From Psychrobacter sp. (GTDB lineage Bacteria > Pseudomonadota > Gammaproteobacteria > Pseudomonadales > Moraxellaceae): DNA of 8,154 bases. Position numbers and translations under genes: made by a program. Numbering within the stretch: position 1 is the first letter of the stretch; every line of letters starts with the position of its first letter. Shown in pieces: positions 1-6,234 of the stretch. The notes under the pieces were generated by a model, which had not been told where the DNA came from, did no database searches, and saw only the letters and a program-made list of their open reading frames with translations. The stretch lies in the NCBI GenBank assembly GCA_029256865.1, contig JARIEH010000225.1:1-8154 (forward strand), in the 5' to 3' direction.

Positions 1-119
1 GTGGCGATGAAGAGTTCAGTTATTATCGTGCTGGCCAGTCTTTCGTGGTCGAAGGCAATAGTAGCTTTAATTTACGTACTGATGAGATTGTGCAATATGT
101 CTGCCATTTAGAAGGCTGA
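1..119 (+). CDS. ppnP: Pyrimidine/purine nucleoside phosphorylase, C-terminal fragment (5' end outside window)
   Basis: Only the last 38 codons are visible, reading from base 3 and ending at TGA (117-119), directly followed by an in-register TAA. The peptide has the pattern YYRAGQSFVVEGNSSFNL followed by YVCHLEG at the end. This aligns by eye with the C-terminus of E. coli PpnP (YaiE, DUF1255), which has VYEAGSVFNVPGHSEFHL and then YLCRYL. Family knowledge: PpnP is a small (about 95-105 residues) single-domain cupin that splits nucleosides with phosphate to a free base and ribose 1-phosphate. The other two frames are stopped or give an unconvincing peptide. The fragment carries the last cupin strands only, so the identification rests on one short alignment made from memory; another small cupin remains possible. 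Confidence 0.72.
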   Translation, partial: GDEEFSYYRAGQSFVVEGNSSFNLRTDEIVQYVCHLEG

Positions 120-249
120 TAATAGCGTCTATATGATGATAGACAATATTAACTTATCTACTGTTAAAAAGGTTTATTCCTTGCATTAGACAGTTACTGT
201 TAAGCTAACTCATCAAGCAGACATTCAACAAGCTAGGTACATTACAATC

Positions 250-293
250 AAGAAACAAATAATATCCTATAGATTTTATTTGTTTCTTTTTTT
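250..293 (+). terminator. Rho-independent-type terminator, AT-rich stem
   Basis: A perfect 13-bp inverted repeat pairs AAGAAACAAATAA (250-262) with TTATTTGTTTCTT (276-288) across a 13-nt loop, and runs straight into a T tract (287-293). Only two of the 13 pairs are G-C, so the stem is long but weak. The T tract lies on the plus-strand side only, so it should mainly stop transcription arriving from the ppnP-like gene about 130 bp upstream. The rest of the 120-338 spacer shows no gene; a 6-bp hairpin at 127-144 has no T tail. Confidence 0.7.
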
Positions 294-338
294 ATTCAAG
301 ATTCTTTCATTCGAACTTTTCTATTAGGTGTCTTTATT

Positions 339-1109
339 ATGGCAAAACCCAGCTACTTTTATGGTATTCATGCGATTGAAGCCCTACTGGCGCATCGTCC
401 ACTGGATGCATTGAGCTTGTTTGTACAGCAAGGCCGCGAGAATGACAGTCATGTACAAGATATTATTGCCGCTGCACAAGCGAATGGTGTCAGTTTACAA
501 CCAACGCAAAAAGACAAGCTCACGCAACTATGCGGTAGTCCGCAGCATCAAGGCGTTGTATTACATGCTCGCCCGTTAGGTTTTGCTAATGAAGGCTTAT
601 TAGATACGATCACTGCAAATGAGCACTGCTTATTGTTGGTACTGGACCAGATTACCGACGCACACAACTTCGGGGCTTGCCTGCGTACAGCCGTGGCAAT
701 GGGCGTAGATGCAGTTATTTGTCCGAAGCACCATGCAGCAAGTTTGACACCGACGGTTGCTAAAGTTTCTGTAGGAGCTGCTGAGATGATGCCAATTATA
801 AGCGTCACCAACCTAGCACGAACATTATCGCAAATTAAGCAAGCGGGCGTATTTGTATTCGGTACCGCACTTAGTGAAGATGCCAAACCCATACATGCTG
901 CAGATATGACAGGCAAGACAGCCTTGATCATGGGATCAGAGGGCGAGGGCATGCGACGATTGACGACTGAGAGCTGTGACGAGTTGGTATATATCCCTAT
1001 GTCAGGCAATGAGTATGGTAACTTACAAAGCCTGAACGTGAGTGTCGCTACGGGTATAGCGCTTTATGAGGTTAATCGACAGCGTACTTTAGCTGCTGGG
1101 CAAGCGTAA
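339..1109 (+). CDS. rlmB: 23S rRNA (guanosine(2251)-2'-O)-methyltransferase RlmB
   Basis: RlmB is a cytoplasmic SPOUT (TrmH-type) enzyme that uses S-adenosylmethionine to methylate the 2'-O of G2251 in the peptidyl-transferase P loop of 23S rRNA. At 256 residues it matches the family (E. coli about 243). The N-terminal YFYGIHAIEALL (residues 6-17) opens the RNA-binding domain. Knot motif 1 is DQITDAHNFGACLRTA (103-118) with the catalytic N and R, motif 2 is IMGSEGEGMRRL (197-208), and motif 3 spans IPMSG to SLNVSVATG (219-239). Motif 3 contains four extra residues compared with E. coli (see findings). The ATG is preceded by AGGTG at 326-330, a reasonable ribosome site. No clear sigma70 promoter lies in the 45 bp between the terminator and the ATG. 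The gene ends convergently inside coaE, with a 38-bp overlap. Confidence 0.96.
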   Translation: MAKPSYFYGIHAIEALLAHRPLDALSLFVQQGRENDSHVQDIIAAAQANGVSLQPTQKDKLTQLCGSPQHQGVVLHARPLGFANEGLLDTITANEHCLLLVLDQITDAHNFGACLRTAVAMGVDAVICPKHHAASLTPTVAKVSVGAAEMMPIISVTNLARTLSQIKQAGVFVFGTALSEDAKPIHAADMTGKTALIMGSEGEGMRRLTTESCDELVYIPMSGNEYGNLQSLNVSVATGIALYEVNRQRTLAAGQA

Positions 1110-1773
1110 GATAATTCTGATGCAGTGGCTCTAGCTGTTGATGTAAAGCGGTTAGGTCTGCTTCATTGACCACGATATCATCTGCATGGCGATTACGCTC
1201 ATCACGATCAAGCTGATTCGCCATGATGGCTTTGATTTTGACCATGCTTTGCTCATCGCGCATACTGGCGCGTTCTAGCTGAGTACCTTCACTAGCATCA
1301 ACCACCAAGATACGTTGACATAAATTGGCCAGCCCTGCCTCGGCCGCCTCAATCAACAGGGGCGCTGATAAGATAACATAAGGTGAGGTACTGGCAGCCA
1401 GTTGTGTTTTTGCCGCCTCACGGATAGCAGGATGTGTAATCTCTTCGAGCTCTATCAGCGCTGCAGGATTAGCAAACACATGCGTGCGTACTGCAGCACG
1501 ATCCATATGACCTTCTGCAGTGATCACCCAATCGCCAAGCTTTTTTTGGATTTTGCGTAGTGTAGGGCTGCCCTTAGCAACGACTGCATGAGCAATCACA
1601 TCAGCATCAATAATATCAATCCCTTGTCCTGCGAACCAATCACTAGCCGCGGACTTGCCACTACCGATGCCTCCTGTCAAGCCAACGACTAGACGTTTGC
1701 TTTTACTGCTATTGATGGTTTGGGGACGATGAGACATTAAATTGTAGTTTGTTGACGGATCATTTATTGACAT
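1072..1773 (-). CDS. coaE: Dephospho-CoA kinase
   Basis: CoaE catalyses the final step of coenzyme A synthesis, ATP-dependent phosphorylation of the 3'-hydroxyl of dephospho-CoA, in the cytoplasm. The P-loop GLTGGIGSGKS is at residues 31-41, followed by the family signatures IDAD (55-58), LEEITHP (109-115), PLLIEA (138-143), the lid-region MRDEQS (171-176) and DDIVVNE (198-204). The length is 233 residues against about 206 in E. coli; the excess is mostly a polar N-terminal extension of about 25 residues. The ATG at 1773 has only a weak ribosome site, and Met13 (1735-1737) has none that I can see, so the start is uncertain. The gene is last in the pilB-pilC-pilD-coaE series, 120 bp after pilD, an order also known in Pseudomonas. 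Its last 38 bases are antisense to the end of rlmB. Confidence 0.94.
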   Translation of the reverse strand: MSINDPSTNYNLMSHRPQTINSSKSKRLVVGLTGGIGSGKSAASDWFAGQGIDIIDADVIAHAVVAKGSPTLRKIQKKLGDWVITAEGHMDRAAVRTHVFANPAALIELEEITHPAIREAAKTQLAASTSPYVILSAPLLIEAAEAGLANLCQRILVVDASEGTQLERASMRDEQSMVKIKAIMANQLDRDERNRHADDIVVNEADLTALHQQLEPLHQNYLTLAQQLKYAVD

Positions 1774-1854
1774 AGTAGTGACTTATTTGGCTGATAAAAT
1801 AAAAGAAGGTCGGTATGCTTATTGGTAATGTACCACTAACTAAACGGTCGATAA

Positions 1855-1875
1855 AGCGCTTATTGAGTAAGCGCT
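1855..1875 (-). terminator. Short hairpin between pilD and coaE, possible weak terminator or processing site
   Basis: A perfect 8-bp stem pairs AGCGCTTA (1855-1862) with TAAGCGCT (1868-1875) around a 5-nt loop, 19 bp past the pilD stop. On the minus strand the stem is followed by TTATCG, so the U tail is very short. It could be a weak terminator lowering coaE expression, a 3'-end stabiliser for pil mRNA or a processing site. A strong terminator is unlikely. No better promoter for coaE is evident in the 120-bp gap. Confidence 0.4.
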
Positions 1876-1893
1876 AGTCGTTACATCGACAAT

Positions 1894-2793
1894 CTATATG
1901 TACATTGCCAAATACCAGTTAATAATATCTGAACCATATAATAAAGCAATGATGCCTGCAATGGCGATATAGGGGCCAAACGCAAAAGGCCTGCTCTCAC
2001 CTTGTTTCCTCATCAAGATAATACCGACGATAGAACCGAGTAAAGAAGAGAGAAGGATGATTAACGGCAGCATCATTGGTCCAAGCCACGCACCCATGAC
2101 AGCCAGGAGCTTAAAATCACCTTGTCCCATACCGTGCTTTTTGGTAATCAGATAAAACACTTTAACCACTACCCATAACGATAAAAACCCTAATAACAAG
2201 CCCCAAATAGACTCAGTGGGTGATACAAACCAGCTTTGCGAGTTAACCGCTAAGCCTAAGCCTGCGAGCGGGAAGGTCAAGCGATCAGGTAGGAGCTGAG
2301 TATCAAAATCAATACCGGTGAGCGCAATCAAAGTCCATACCAATATAAGAGCAGAAACCCCTGCAGCCGTAACGCCGAACTGGTAGATGACTAGAGCTGA
2401 TAGTAGAGCAGTGACCAACTCTACGATAGGATAACGGATACTGATCGGTGCTTTACAGTCTGAACAACGTCCGCGTAGGATCAGCCAACTTATCAGCGGT
2501 ATGTTTTCATACCACTTTATTTTATGAGCACAGTGCGGACAACGCGAAGCGGGCATGCTTAGAGTAATTGGCGCATCGTCTGCGACTACTTGCGTTAGTG
2601 CTGAGGTATGCTCGTGTGGCATATCTGTCTGCTGCGACATGAACTGGCTACACTCTTGCCGCCAGCTTGAGACCATCATTAATGGAATGCGGTGAATAAC
2701 CACGTTTAAAAAACTGCCTACACAAAGGCCTAAAAGTGCAAATACGACCAAAGCTAGCGTCACATTGTCTTGTAATAACTGTATAAATTGCAT
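1894..2793 (-). CDS. pilD: Type IV prepilin peptidase / N-methyltransferase PilD
   Basis: PilD is an inner-membrane aspartic protease that removes the leader of type IV prepilins (and of type II secretion pseudopilins where present) and then N-methylates the new N-terminus. The first membrane segment (about 12-36) contains GSFLNVVIHRIP. A cytoplasmic domain follows with two zinc-type pairs, C85/C88 and C110/C113, and then ISIRYPIVEL (117-126). The catalytic aspartates are D162 in GIDFDTQLLPD and D226 in GMGQGD; their 64-residue spacing equals that of D149 and D213 in P. aeruginosa PilD. Several further membrane segments fill the C-terminal half. The length is 299 residues against about 290 in P. 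aeruginosa, with the extra residues in the loop before the first CxxC. The start is supported by AAGGA about 11 bases upstream, inside the 25-bp gap after pilC. It is probably co-transcribed with pilB and pilC. Confidence 0.96.
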   Translation of the reverse strand: MQFIQLLQDNVTLALVVFALLGLCVGSFLNVVIHRIPLMMVSSWRQECSQFMSQQTDMPHEHTSALTQVVADDAPITLSMPASRCPHCAHKIKWYENIPLISWLILRGRCSDCKAPISIRYPIVELVTALLSALVIYQFGVTAAGVSALILVWTLIALTGIDFDTQLLPDRLTFPLAGLGLAVNSQSWFVSPTESIWGLLLGFLSLWVVVKVFYLITKKHGMGQGDFKLLAVMGAWLGPMMLPLIILLSSLLGSIVGIILMRKQGESRPFAFGPYIAIAGIIALLYGSDIINWYLAMYI

Positions 2794-2818
2794 TAAGTAG
2801 CAGTCCTTTGATGAGCCT

Positions 2819-4042
2819 TTAGCCTACCACTGAGCCCATTTGGAAGATTGGTAAATACATGGCTATGACTAAGCCACCGATTAATATCCCTAGTATCGAC
2901 ATGATCAAGGGCTCCATCAAACTGGTTAAGCCATCGACCGCGTTATCTACCTCATTTTCATAATAGACAGCGACCTTATCGAGCATTTCTTCCAAGCTAC
3001 CAGACTCTTCGCCAATACCAACCATTTGAATGGCCATACTTGGGAACAGGTTGGTTGAGCGCATAGAGAATTGTAGCTGTTGACCGGTTGAAACGTCATT
3101 TTTTATCTGCTGAGTCGCATTATAGAACACCACGTTATTGGTCGCACCTGCGGTGGAATCCAAAGCATCGATTAAGGGAACACCTGCAGCAAAGGTAGTA
3201 GAAAGTGTGCGCGCAAAGCGGGCGATCACTGCTTGATAGGCAATGTTACCAAATATAGGTGCTTTTAATGTCGCACGGTCCAAAAAGTCACGAAACTTCT
3301 TTGAGCGTTTTTTGGCTTCCGAAAAGCCAATGACAGCACCACCGATGGTTATGATCAATACAAACCACCATGACTGCATCCACTCTGACATACCCACGAC
3401 CATCTGCGTAAAGGCAGGTAGCTCTGAGCCAAAAGATTCAAACAAGTCTGCGAATACAGGTACCACTTTGATTAACAGGATAATGGTCACAATAATAGCC
3501 ACTACAATGACGGCAATAGGATATTTCATGGCCTTTTTGATCTTCGCCTTCAGTAGCTCGCTCTTTTCTTTATAGGTAGCGACCCGCTCTAACATGGTTT
3601 CAAGCGCACCTGCTTGCTCACCAGAATCAACCAACGAACAAAACAGATCGTCGAAGTAGCGCGGATGCTTACGTAGCGCAGAGGCAAAGGTACTGCCAGA
3701 CTCGATATCGCCTTTGATTTCTAAAACCAAAGCTTTCATACTTGGATTATCTAACGAATCTGCAACAATCTCAAAAGACTGGGTCAGAGGCACCCCAGCT
3801 TTCATCATGGTCGCCAATTGGCGCGAAAATATCGCGATGTCCATAGGCTTAATGGATTTTTTAAAAGAAAATAAGGGCTTGGGTTTTTTCTTAATACTCT
3901 TAACGGTAATACCTTGTTTACGCAAAGTAGCTTTTGCTAACTCTAAGCTACGGCTAGTAGTCTCGCCTTTGACTTTTTGCCCACGTCGATTGACCCCGTC
4001 ATAGACAAAGTCTAGTAGCGTGTCGGTTTTAACTTGTGCCAT
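2819..4042 (-). CDS. pilC: Type IV pilus inner-membrane platform protein PilC
   Basis: PilC is the GspF-family platform protein on which the PilB (extension) and retraction ATPases act to move pilins into or out of the fibre. The 407-residue length is normal. Two T2SSF repeats are visible: IAIFSRQLATMMKAGVPL (69-86) in the first and AVIARFARTLSTTFAAGVPL (271-290) in the second, each ending in a G-E-x-x-G element (GEQAGAL at 141-147; GEESGSL at 344-350). Hydrophobic segments lie at about 175-195, 225-241 and 378-400. The C-terminal MEPLIMSILGILIGGLVIAM is typical of the family. The ATG at 4042 has a good ribosome site (GAAGGTG). It lies 67 bp after pilB and 25 bp before pilD, consistent with one transcript. 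It is clearly the pilus and not the type II secretion homologue given PilB and PilD as neighbours, although sequence alone separates these families less cleanly. Confidence 0.96.
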   Translation of the reverse strand: MAQVKTDTLLDFVYDGVNRRGQKVKGETTSRSLELAKATLRKQGITVKSIKKKPKPLFSFKKSIKPMDIAIFSRQLATMMKAGVPLTQSFEIVADSLDNPSMKALVLEIKGDIESGSTFASALRKHPRYFDDLFCSLVDSGEQAGALETMLERVATYKEKSELLKAKIKKAMKYPIAVIVVAIIVTIILLIKVVPVFADLFESFGSELPAFTQMVVGMSEWMQSWWFVLIITIGGAVIGFSEAKKRSKKFRDFLDRATLKAPIFGNIAYQAVIARFARTLSTTFAAGVPLIDALDSTAGATNNVVFYNATQQIKNDVSTGQQLQFSMRSTNLFPSMAIQMVGIGEESGSLEEMLDKVAVYYENEVDNAVDGLTSLMEPLIMSILGILIGGLVIAMYLPIFQMGSVVG

Positions 4043-4109
4043 ATTTTCACCTTCAAGTTTTTCCTGATTTATATATTTTTATATCGTTGGCTACTATCTT
4101 TGTTGGCTT

Positions 4110-5816
4110 TTATTCAGAAGTTACTCGCATCATCTCTTGAATGCTGGTCACGCCTTGCAGGACTTTTAAGATACCTGAACGTCGCAAATCGCGAAAGCCA
4201 TTTTTTAGCGCAGCATCTTTGATATCAATGGCATTACCATCTTCCATAATAATACGTGAGATATCAGGGCTAACTTTCATGACCTCATAAATACCGACAC
4301 GGCCTTTATAACCTTCACGGCATTCATTACAACCGACAGGCTCATAAATCATATTGTCTGGGTTGTCCAAATCACTTTCTATAAAGCCAAGTTCGAGCAA
4401 GCTTTGCCTGGGAATATCAATAGGTGCTTTACAGTTTTTACACAAGCGTCGTGCCAACCGCTGCGCGATGACTAAGTTGACTGAGGTGGCAATGTTAAAT
4501 GAGGCAACGCCCATATTACGCAGACGAGTCAAGGTTTCAGGAGCAGAGTTAGTATGCAGAGTCGATAGCACCATATGGCCTGTTTGAGCAGCTTTGATAG
4601 CAATTTCAGCGGTTTCAAGGTCACGAATCTCACCGACCATGACGATGTCTGGGTCTTGACGCAAAAAGGACTTTAGGGCATTAGCAAAAGTTAAGCCTAC
4701 TTTGGGATTTACGTTGACCTGATTAACACCTTCAAGGTTAATTTCAACGGGATCCTCGGCAGTGGAGATATTAGTCAGACCCGTATTTAAGATATTGATA
4801 CCTGTATACAGAGACACCGTTTTACCAGAGCCGGTAGGGCCGGTAATCAATAGCATGCCTTGTGGCTTGTTAAGCGCCTCCATAAACATCTCTTTTTGAT
4901 CTGGCTCATAGCCTAGAGCATCAATACCGAGCATCGCTGAGGAGGGATCTAAAATACGCAGTACAATTTTTTCGCCAAACAGCGTTGGTAAAGAGTTGAC
5001 GCGAAAGTCGATGGCTTTGTTCTTTGATAATTTTAATTTAATACGGCCATCTTGCGGTACGCGGCGCTCAGAGATGTCCATTTGCGACATTACTTTTAGA
5101 CGCGCGGCAATTTTGCTAGCAAGCTGTATGGGCGGGTTGGCCATTTTCTCCATCACACCGTCGACCCGAAAGCGTACGCGATAGGATTTTTCATAGGGCT
5201 CAAAATGTAAGTCAGAAGCTCCCATACGAATGGCTTCAACCAGCATTTTATTGACGAACTTCACCACAGGTGCTTCATCCACACCGTCATTAATTTTGGT
5301 TTCGTTATCTTCTTCAGTGCCTTCCAAATCAATATTGAAATCACTGTTAGAAAAACTGTCGAAGTTTTGCATGCTATCAGCATAGACGCTGTCGATACGC
5401 TTTTTAAGCTTATCTTCCTCTACCACCACCGCTTCAACCGATAGTTGTGAGTTAAAGGCGATGGCGTCAATAGCATCGACTCTGGTAGGGTCGCTTAGCG
5501 CCACAAACAATCGTTGGCCACGCTTAAAGATAGGCAAGGCATTGAACTTGCGTACTACTTTTTCATCGACCAAGTCTTTTGGGATATTATCGTTATTTAG
5601 CACATTAATATCGAACATCGGATCGCCAAACGCTTGCGATAGCAATTTAGCGATCTGATAAGCATTGGCCATTTTATTGTCTACTAGATACGAGACCAGG
5701 CTTATTTGCTGTTGTAGTGCCTCAGCTTGTGCCGTCTTCATATGCGCTTCGCTAACCACACCAGCATGAATCAGCTGCTGTGATAAACTACCGAATTTAT
5801 TGGTCATGGTAGACAT
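4110..5816 (-). CDS. pilB: Type IV pilus assembly (extension) ATPase PilB
   Basis: PilB is the hexameric cytoplasmic ATPase that drives pilus extension at the inner membrane. From the ATG at 5816 the protein has 568 residues, the usual size. An N-terminal MshEN-like region (about 6-140) is followed by an acidic linker (about 150-183) and the GspE core. The core has Walker A GPTGSGKT (326-333), an Asp box with EDPVE (354-358), Walker B DPDIVMVGEIRD (388-399, catalytic E396), and a His box TGHMVLSTLHTN (412-423). Zinc-binding pairs are C459/C462 and C496/C499, a mark of PilB/GspE and absent from retraction ATPases such as PilT. The open frame extends five codons upstream to TTG, but those bases contain the ribosome site AGGAG placed 7 nt before the ATG at 5816, so that ATG is preferred. 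It is the first gene of the pilB-C-D-coaE series, with the divergent tpiA 418 bp away. Confidence 0.97.
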   Translation of the reverse strand: MSTMTNKFGSLSQQLIHAGVVSEAHMKTAQAEALQQQISLVSYLVDNKMANAYQIAKLLSQAFGDPMFDINVLNNDNIPKDLVDEKVVRKFNALPIFKRGQRLFVALSDPTRVDAIDAIAFNSQLSVEAVVVEEDKLKKRIDSVYADSMQNFDSFSNSDFNIDLEGTEEDNETKINDGVDEAPVVKFVNKMLVEAIRMGASDLHFEPYEKSYRVRFRVDGVMEKMANPPIQLASKIAARLKVMSQMDISERRVPQDGRIKLKLSKNKAIDFRVNSLPTLFGEKIVLRILDPSSAMLGIDALGYEPDQKEMFMEALNKPQGMLLITGPTGSGKTVSLYTGINILNTGLTNISTAEDPVEINLEGVNQVNVNPKVGLTFANALKSFLRQDPDIVMVGEIRDLETAEIAIKAAQTGHMVLSTLHTNSAPETLTRLRNMGVASFNIATSVNLVIAQRLARRLCKNCKAPIDIPRQSLLELGFIESDLDNPDNMIYEPVGCNECREGYKGRVGIYEVMKVSPDISRIIMEDGNAIDIKDAALKNGFRDLRRSGILKVLQGVTSIQEMMRVTSE

Positions 5817-5819
5817 AGA

Positions 5820-5829
5820 CCCTCTCCTC
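5820..5829 (-). promoter_or_regulatory. Ribosome binding site that fixes the pilB start
   Basis: The minus strand reads GAGGAGAGGG and then TCT and ATG. The AGGAG core (5828-5824) sits 7 nt before the ATG at 5816, an ideal distance. Starting at the upstream in-frame TTG (5831) would translate the ribosome site itself, so the shorter protein is favoured. Confidence 0.75.
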
Positions 5830-5864
5830 AATACTGAATATATTAAACACCGTATGTATGAAAA

Positions 5865-5892
5865 ATCTTACAATAATATTAATGCTCGTTAA
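5865..5892 (-). promoter_or_regulatory. Weak candidate sigma70 promoter for pilB
   Basis: On the minus strand TTAACG (5892-5887) is followed after 16 nt by TAAGAT (5870-5865). Each hexamer matches consensus at four of six positions. Transcription would begin near 5858, giving a leader of about 40 nt to the pilB ATG. Other pairings in this AT-rich stretch are worse, but the evidence is thin. Confidence 0.3.
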
Positions 5893-5951
5893 TACTGCAT
5901 TCTAAAGTGAAATAGCAAATATAAGTCTATAACAGCTGAAGGGGAGTAGAT

Positions 5952-5965
5952 TGAATAATTATTCA
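5952..5965. repeat. Perfect 14-bp palindrome, matches the ARG-box core
   Basis: TGAATAATTATTCA is its own reverse complement. It fits the E. coli ArgR-box core TGAAT-W4-ATTCA at every core position; of the outer W positions, the left (A5950) fits and the right (G5967) does not. Only one box is apparent, whereas ArgR operators are usually two boxes 2-3 bp apart. It is a possible operator for a dimeric or hexameric regulator; the identity of that regulator is a guess. Confidence 0.45.
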
Positions 5966-5982
5966 TGTGGTCATTTACTCTG

Positions 5983-5996
5983 CTTATTATAATAAG
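5983..5996. repeat. Perfect 14-bp palindrome
   Basis: CTTATTATAATAAG is its own reverse complement. Its centre lies 31 bp from the centre of the palindrome at 5952-5965, close to three turns of DNA. There is no T tract beside it, so it is more like a protein-binding site than a terminator. An AT-rich chance palindrome cannot be excluded. Confidence 0.4.
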
Positions 5997-6075
5997 AACA
6001 TGCAAGAATCATGACAGTTTTAGAGAGCGGCTATATCAAATAAAATGCTGTGATTAAAATACCGTAACGATAACA

Positions 6076-6105
6076 TTTAAGTCTTAAGTAATGATAAGAC
6101 TTAAA
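6076..6105. repeat. Inverted repeat with 11-bp arms and 8-bp centre
   Basis: TTTAAGTCTTA (6076-6086) and TAAGACTTAAA (6095-6105) are perfect reverse complements around an 8-bp centre. Neither flank carries a T run, so it does not look like a terminator for either strand. It lies about 20 bp upstream of the proposed tpiA -35 element, a position suited to a regulator of tpiA. Confidence 0.5.
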
Positions 6106-6125
6106 CAACAGAGACGGCTTAACGA

Positions 6126-6153
6126 TAGACAGCGTAAAGGCAACGACTATACT
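6126..6153 (+). promoter_or_regulatory. Candidate sigma70 promoter for tpiA
   Basis: TAGACA (6126-6131) and TATACT (6148-6153) are separated by 16 bp and each match consensus at five of six positions. Transcription would start near 6160, leaving a leader of about 75 nt. A second TATACT at 6176-6181 lacks a good -35 partner but may be an alternative. Confidence 0.5.
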
Positions 6154-6234
6154 ATAGCACTTGATGAATATTTGTTATACTTGGGCGCATATTAGCCATA
6201 CTGGCAATGACAAATAACAGAAGGTAGATGAGCC

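Larger units (their letters stand above)
5817..6234. other. Divergent intergenic region between pilB and tpiA, with three perfect inverted repeats
   Basis: This 418-bp AT-rich spacer has no credible gene: frames are short, without ribosome sites or recognisable peptides. It must hold the promoters for pilB (leftward) and tpiA (rightward). Candidates are listed separately. It also contains two perfect 14-bp palindromes (5952-5965 and 5983-5996) and one 11-bp-arm inverted repeat (6076-6105). The heptamer AACGATA occurs twice (6066-6072 and 6121-6127); the second copy overlaps the proposed tpiA -35. I saw no sigma54-type GG-N10-GC promoter for pilB, although I did not scan every offset exhaustively. 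Confidence 0.8.

Noticed and set aside
127..144. Hairpin pairing GTCTAT with ATAGAC as a terminator of the ppnP-like gene
   Set aside because: The stem is only 6 bp and no T run follows; the structure at 250-293 is far better.
159..203. Two copies of TACTGTTAA 36 bp apart
   Set aside because: They are short, AT-rich and not placed at a recognisable promoter; chance is a sufficient explanation.
243..248. TACAAT as a -10 element for rlmB
   Set aside because: It has no -35 partner at 16-18 bp, and its start point would fall inside the terminator hairpin.
548..1009. 153-codon open frame on the minus strand inside rlmB
   Set aside because: It is wholly antisense to a well-conserved gene, has no ribosome site or recognisable motif, and its peptide shows no known domain.
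3243..4222. Several plus-strand frames of 62-110 codons opposite pilC and the end of pilB
   Set aside because: They are shadows of the conserved pil genes, with no start signals or familiar domains.
4354..5658. Plus-strand frames of 62-77 codons opposite pilB
   Set aside because: They lie antisense to conserved ATPase motifs and show no independent coding evidence.
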